Part shown: positions 61,938 through 64,000 of the stretch, piece after piece
Position numbering within the stretch: the first letter of the stretch is position 1
Layout of the letters: every line of letters begins with the position of its first letter
NCBI RefSeq assembly: GCF_017052585.1
Contig: NZ_JAFFHZ010000001.1
Span: 1,593,501-1,657,500, forward strand
Direction of reading: 5' to 3'
DNA: 64,000 nt
Origin: Paenibacillus apiarius
GTDB lineage: Bacteria > Bacillota > Bacilli > Paenibacillales > Paenibacillaceae
Position numbers and translations under genes: made by a program
The notes under the pieces: generated by a model
What the model was told of the DNA's origin: nothing
The model's database searches: none
Seen by the model: the letters and a program-made list of their open reading frames with translations, nothing else

Positions 61938-64000
<2,063 letters not shown>

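Overview
The window reads as a Paenibacillus-type Firmicute chromosome. The support is a glmS gene with an upstream glmS ribozyme, the cdaA-cdaR-glmM trio, a sigW-rsiW pair, CcpA-type cre sites, strong AGGAGG ribosome binding sites, and long tRNA arrays behind an rRNA operon. I recognise the gene families, but I cannot fix the species from sequence alone.

Layout. 1-5.7 kb: the start of a lytS-like kinase, then a decayed zone with Tn7-type transposon ends, a broken amidase, a broken TetR regulator, an intact oleate hydratase and an alpha/beta hydrolase. 5.7-11 kb: hairpins, a DUF2785 gene, an aminotransferase remnant cut by a truncated IS3-family element, a second IS3-family element (copy 1), and a truncated TPR signal receptor with a tiny repeat-bearing pro-peptide gene. 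11.3-19.4 kb: a carbohydrate ABC importer operon that contains an HlyD-like adaptor and no ATPase, next to a two-component system plus lipoprotein. 19.5-33.6 kb: a complete citrate fermentation locus (citG, malic enzyme, citX, citC, a citM-like malic enzyme, citF, citE, citD), a hybrid sensor kinase, a 2-hydroxycarboxylate transporter, a small zinc-ribbon protein and an OmpR-type regulator. 34-36 kb: a second, intact TPR receptor with an overlapping multi-repeat pro-peptide. 36.2-40.3 kb: mgtE, IS copy 2, and an XRE regulator with an in-frame stop. 40.35-44.50 kb: a 4152-bp Tn7-like element inserted just downstream of glmS, with a perfect 5-bp target duplication and no transposase genes. 44.5-55.6 kb: core genes glmS, glmM, cdaR, cdaA, rsiW, sigW and ppc. 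55.9-61.7 kb: sixteen tRNA genes, including a duplicated four-tRNA block and a tRNA-Leu with a displaced copy of its 3' half. 61.75 kb to the end: 5S and the 3' two thirds of 23S rRNA, all on the minus strand.

How it fits together. The citrate genes would import citrate, cleave it to acetate and oxaloacetate, and decarboxylate the oxaloacetate. Two near-identical operator-like blocks, one before the kinase-cit genes and one before the transporter region, suggest one regulator controls both. glmS, glmM and cdaAR tie amino-sugar synthesis to c-di-AMP. The glmS 3' end has also served as a Tn7-type attachment site, apparently more than once, because an older and different transposon end sits directly against the left end of the present element. 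The two receptor/pro-peptide pairs look like a paralogous peptide quorum-sensing family; one is broken by an IS and by indels, the other is intact.
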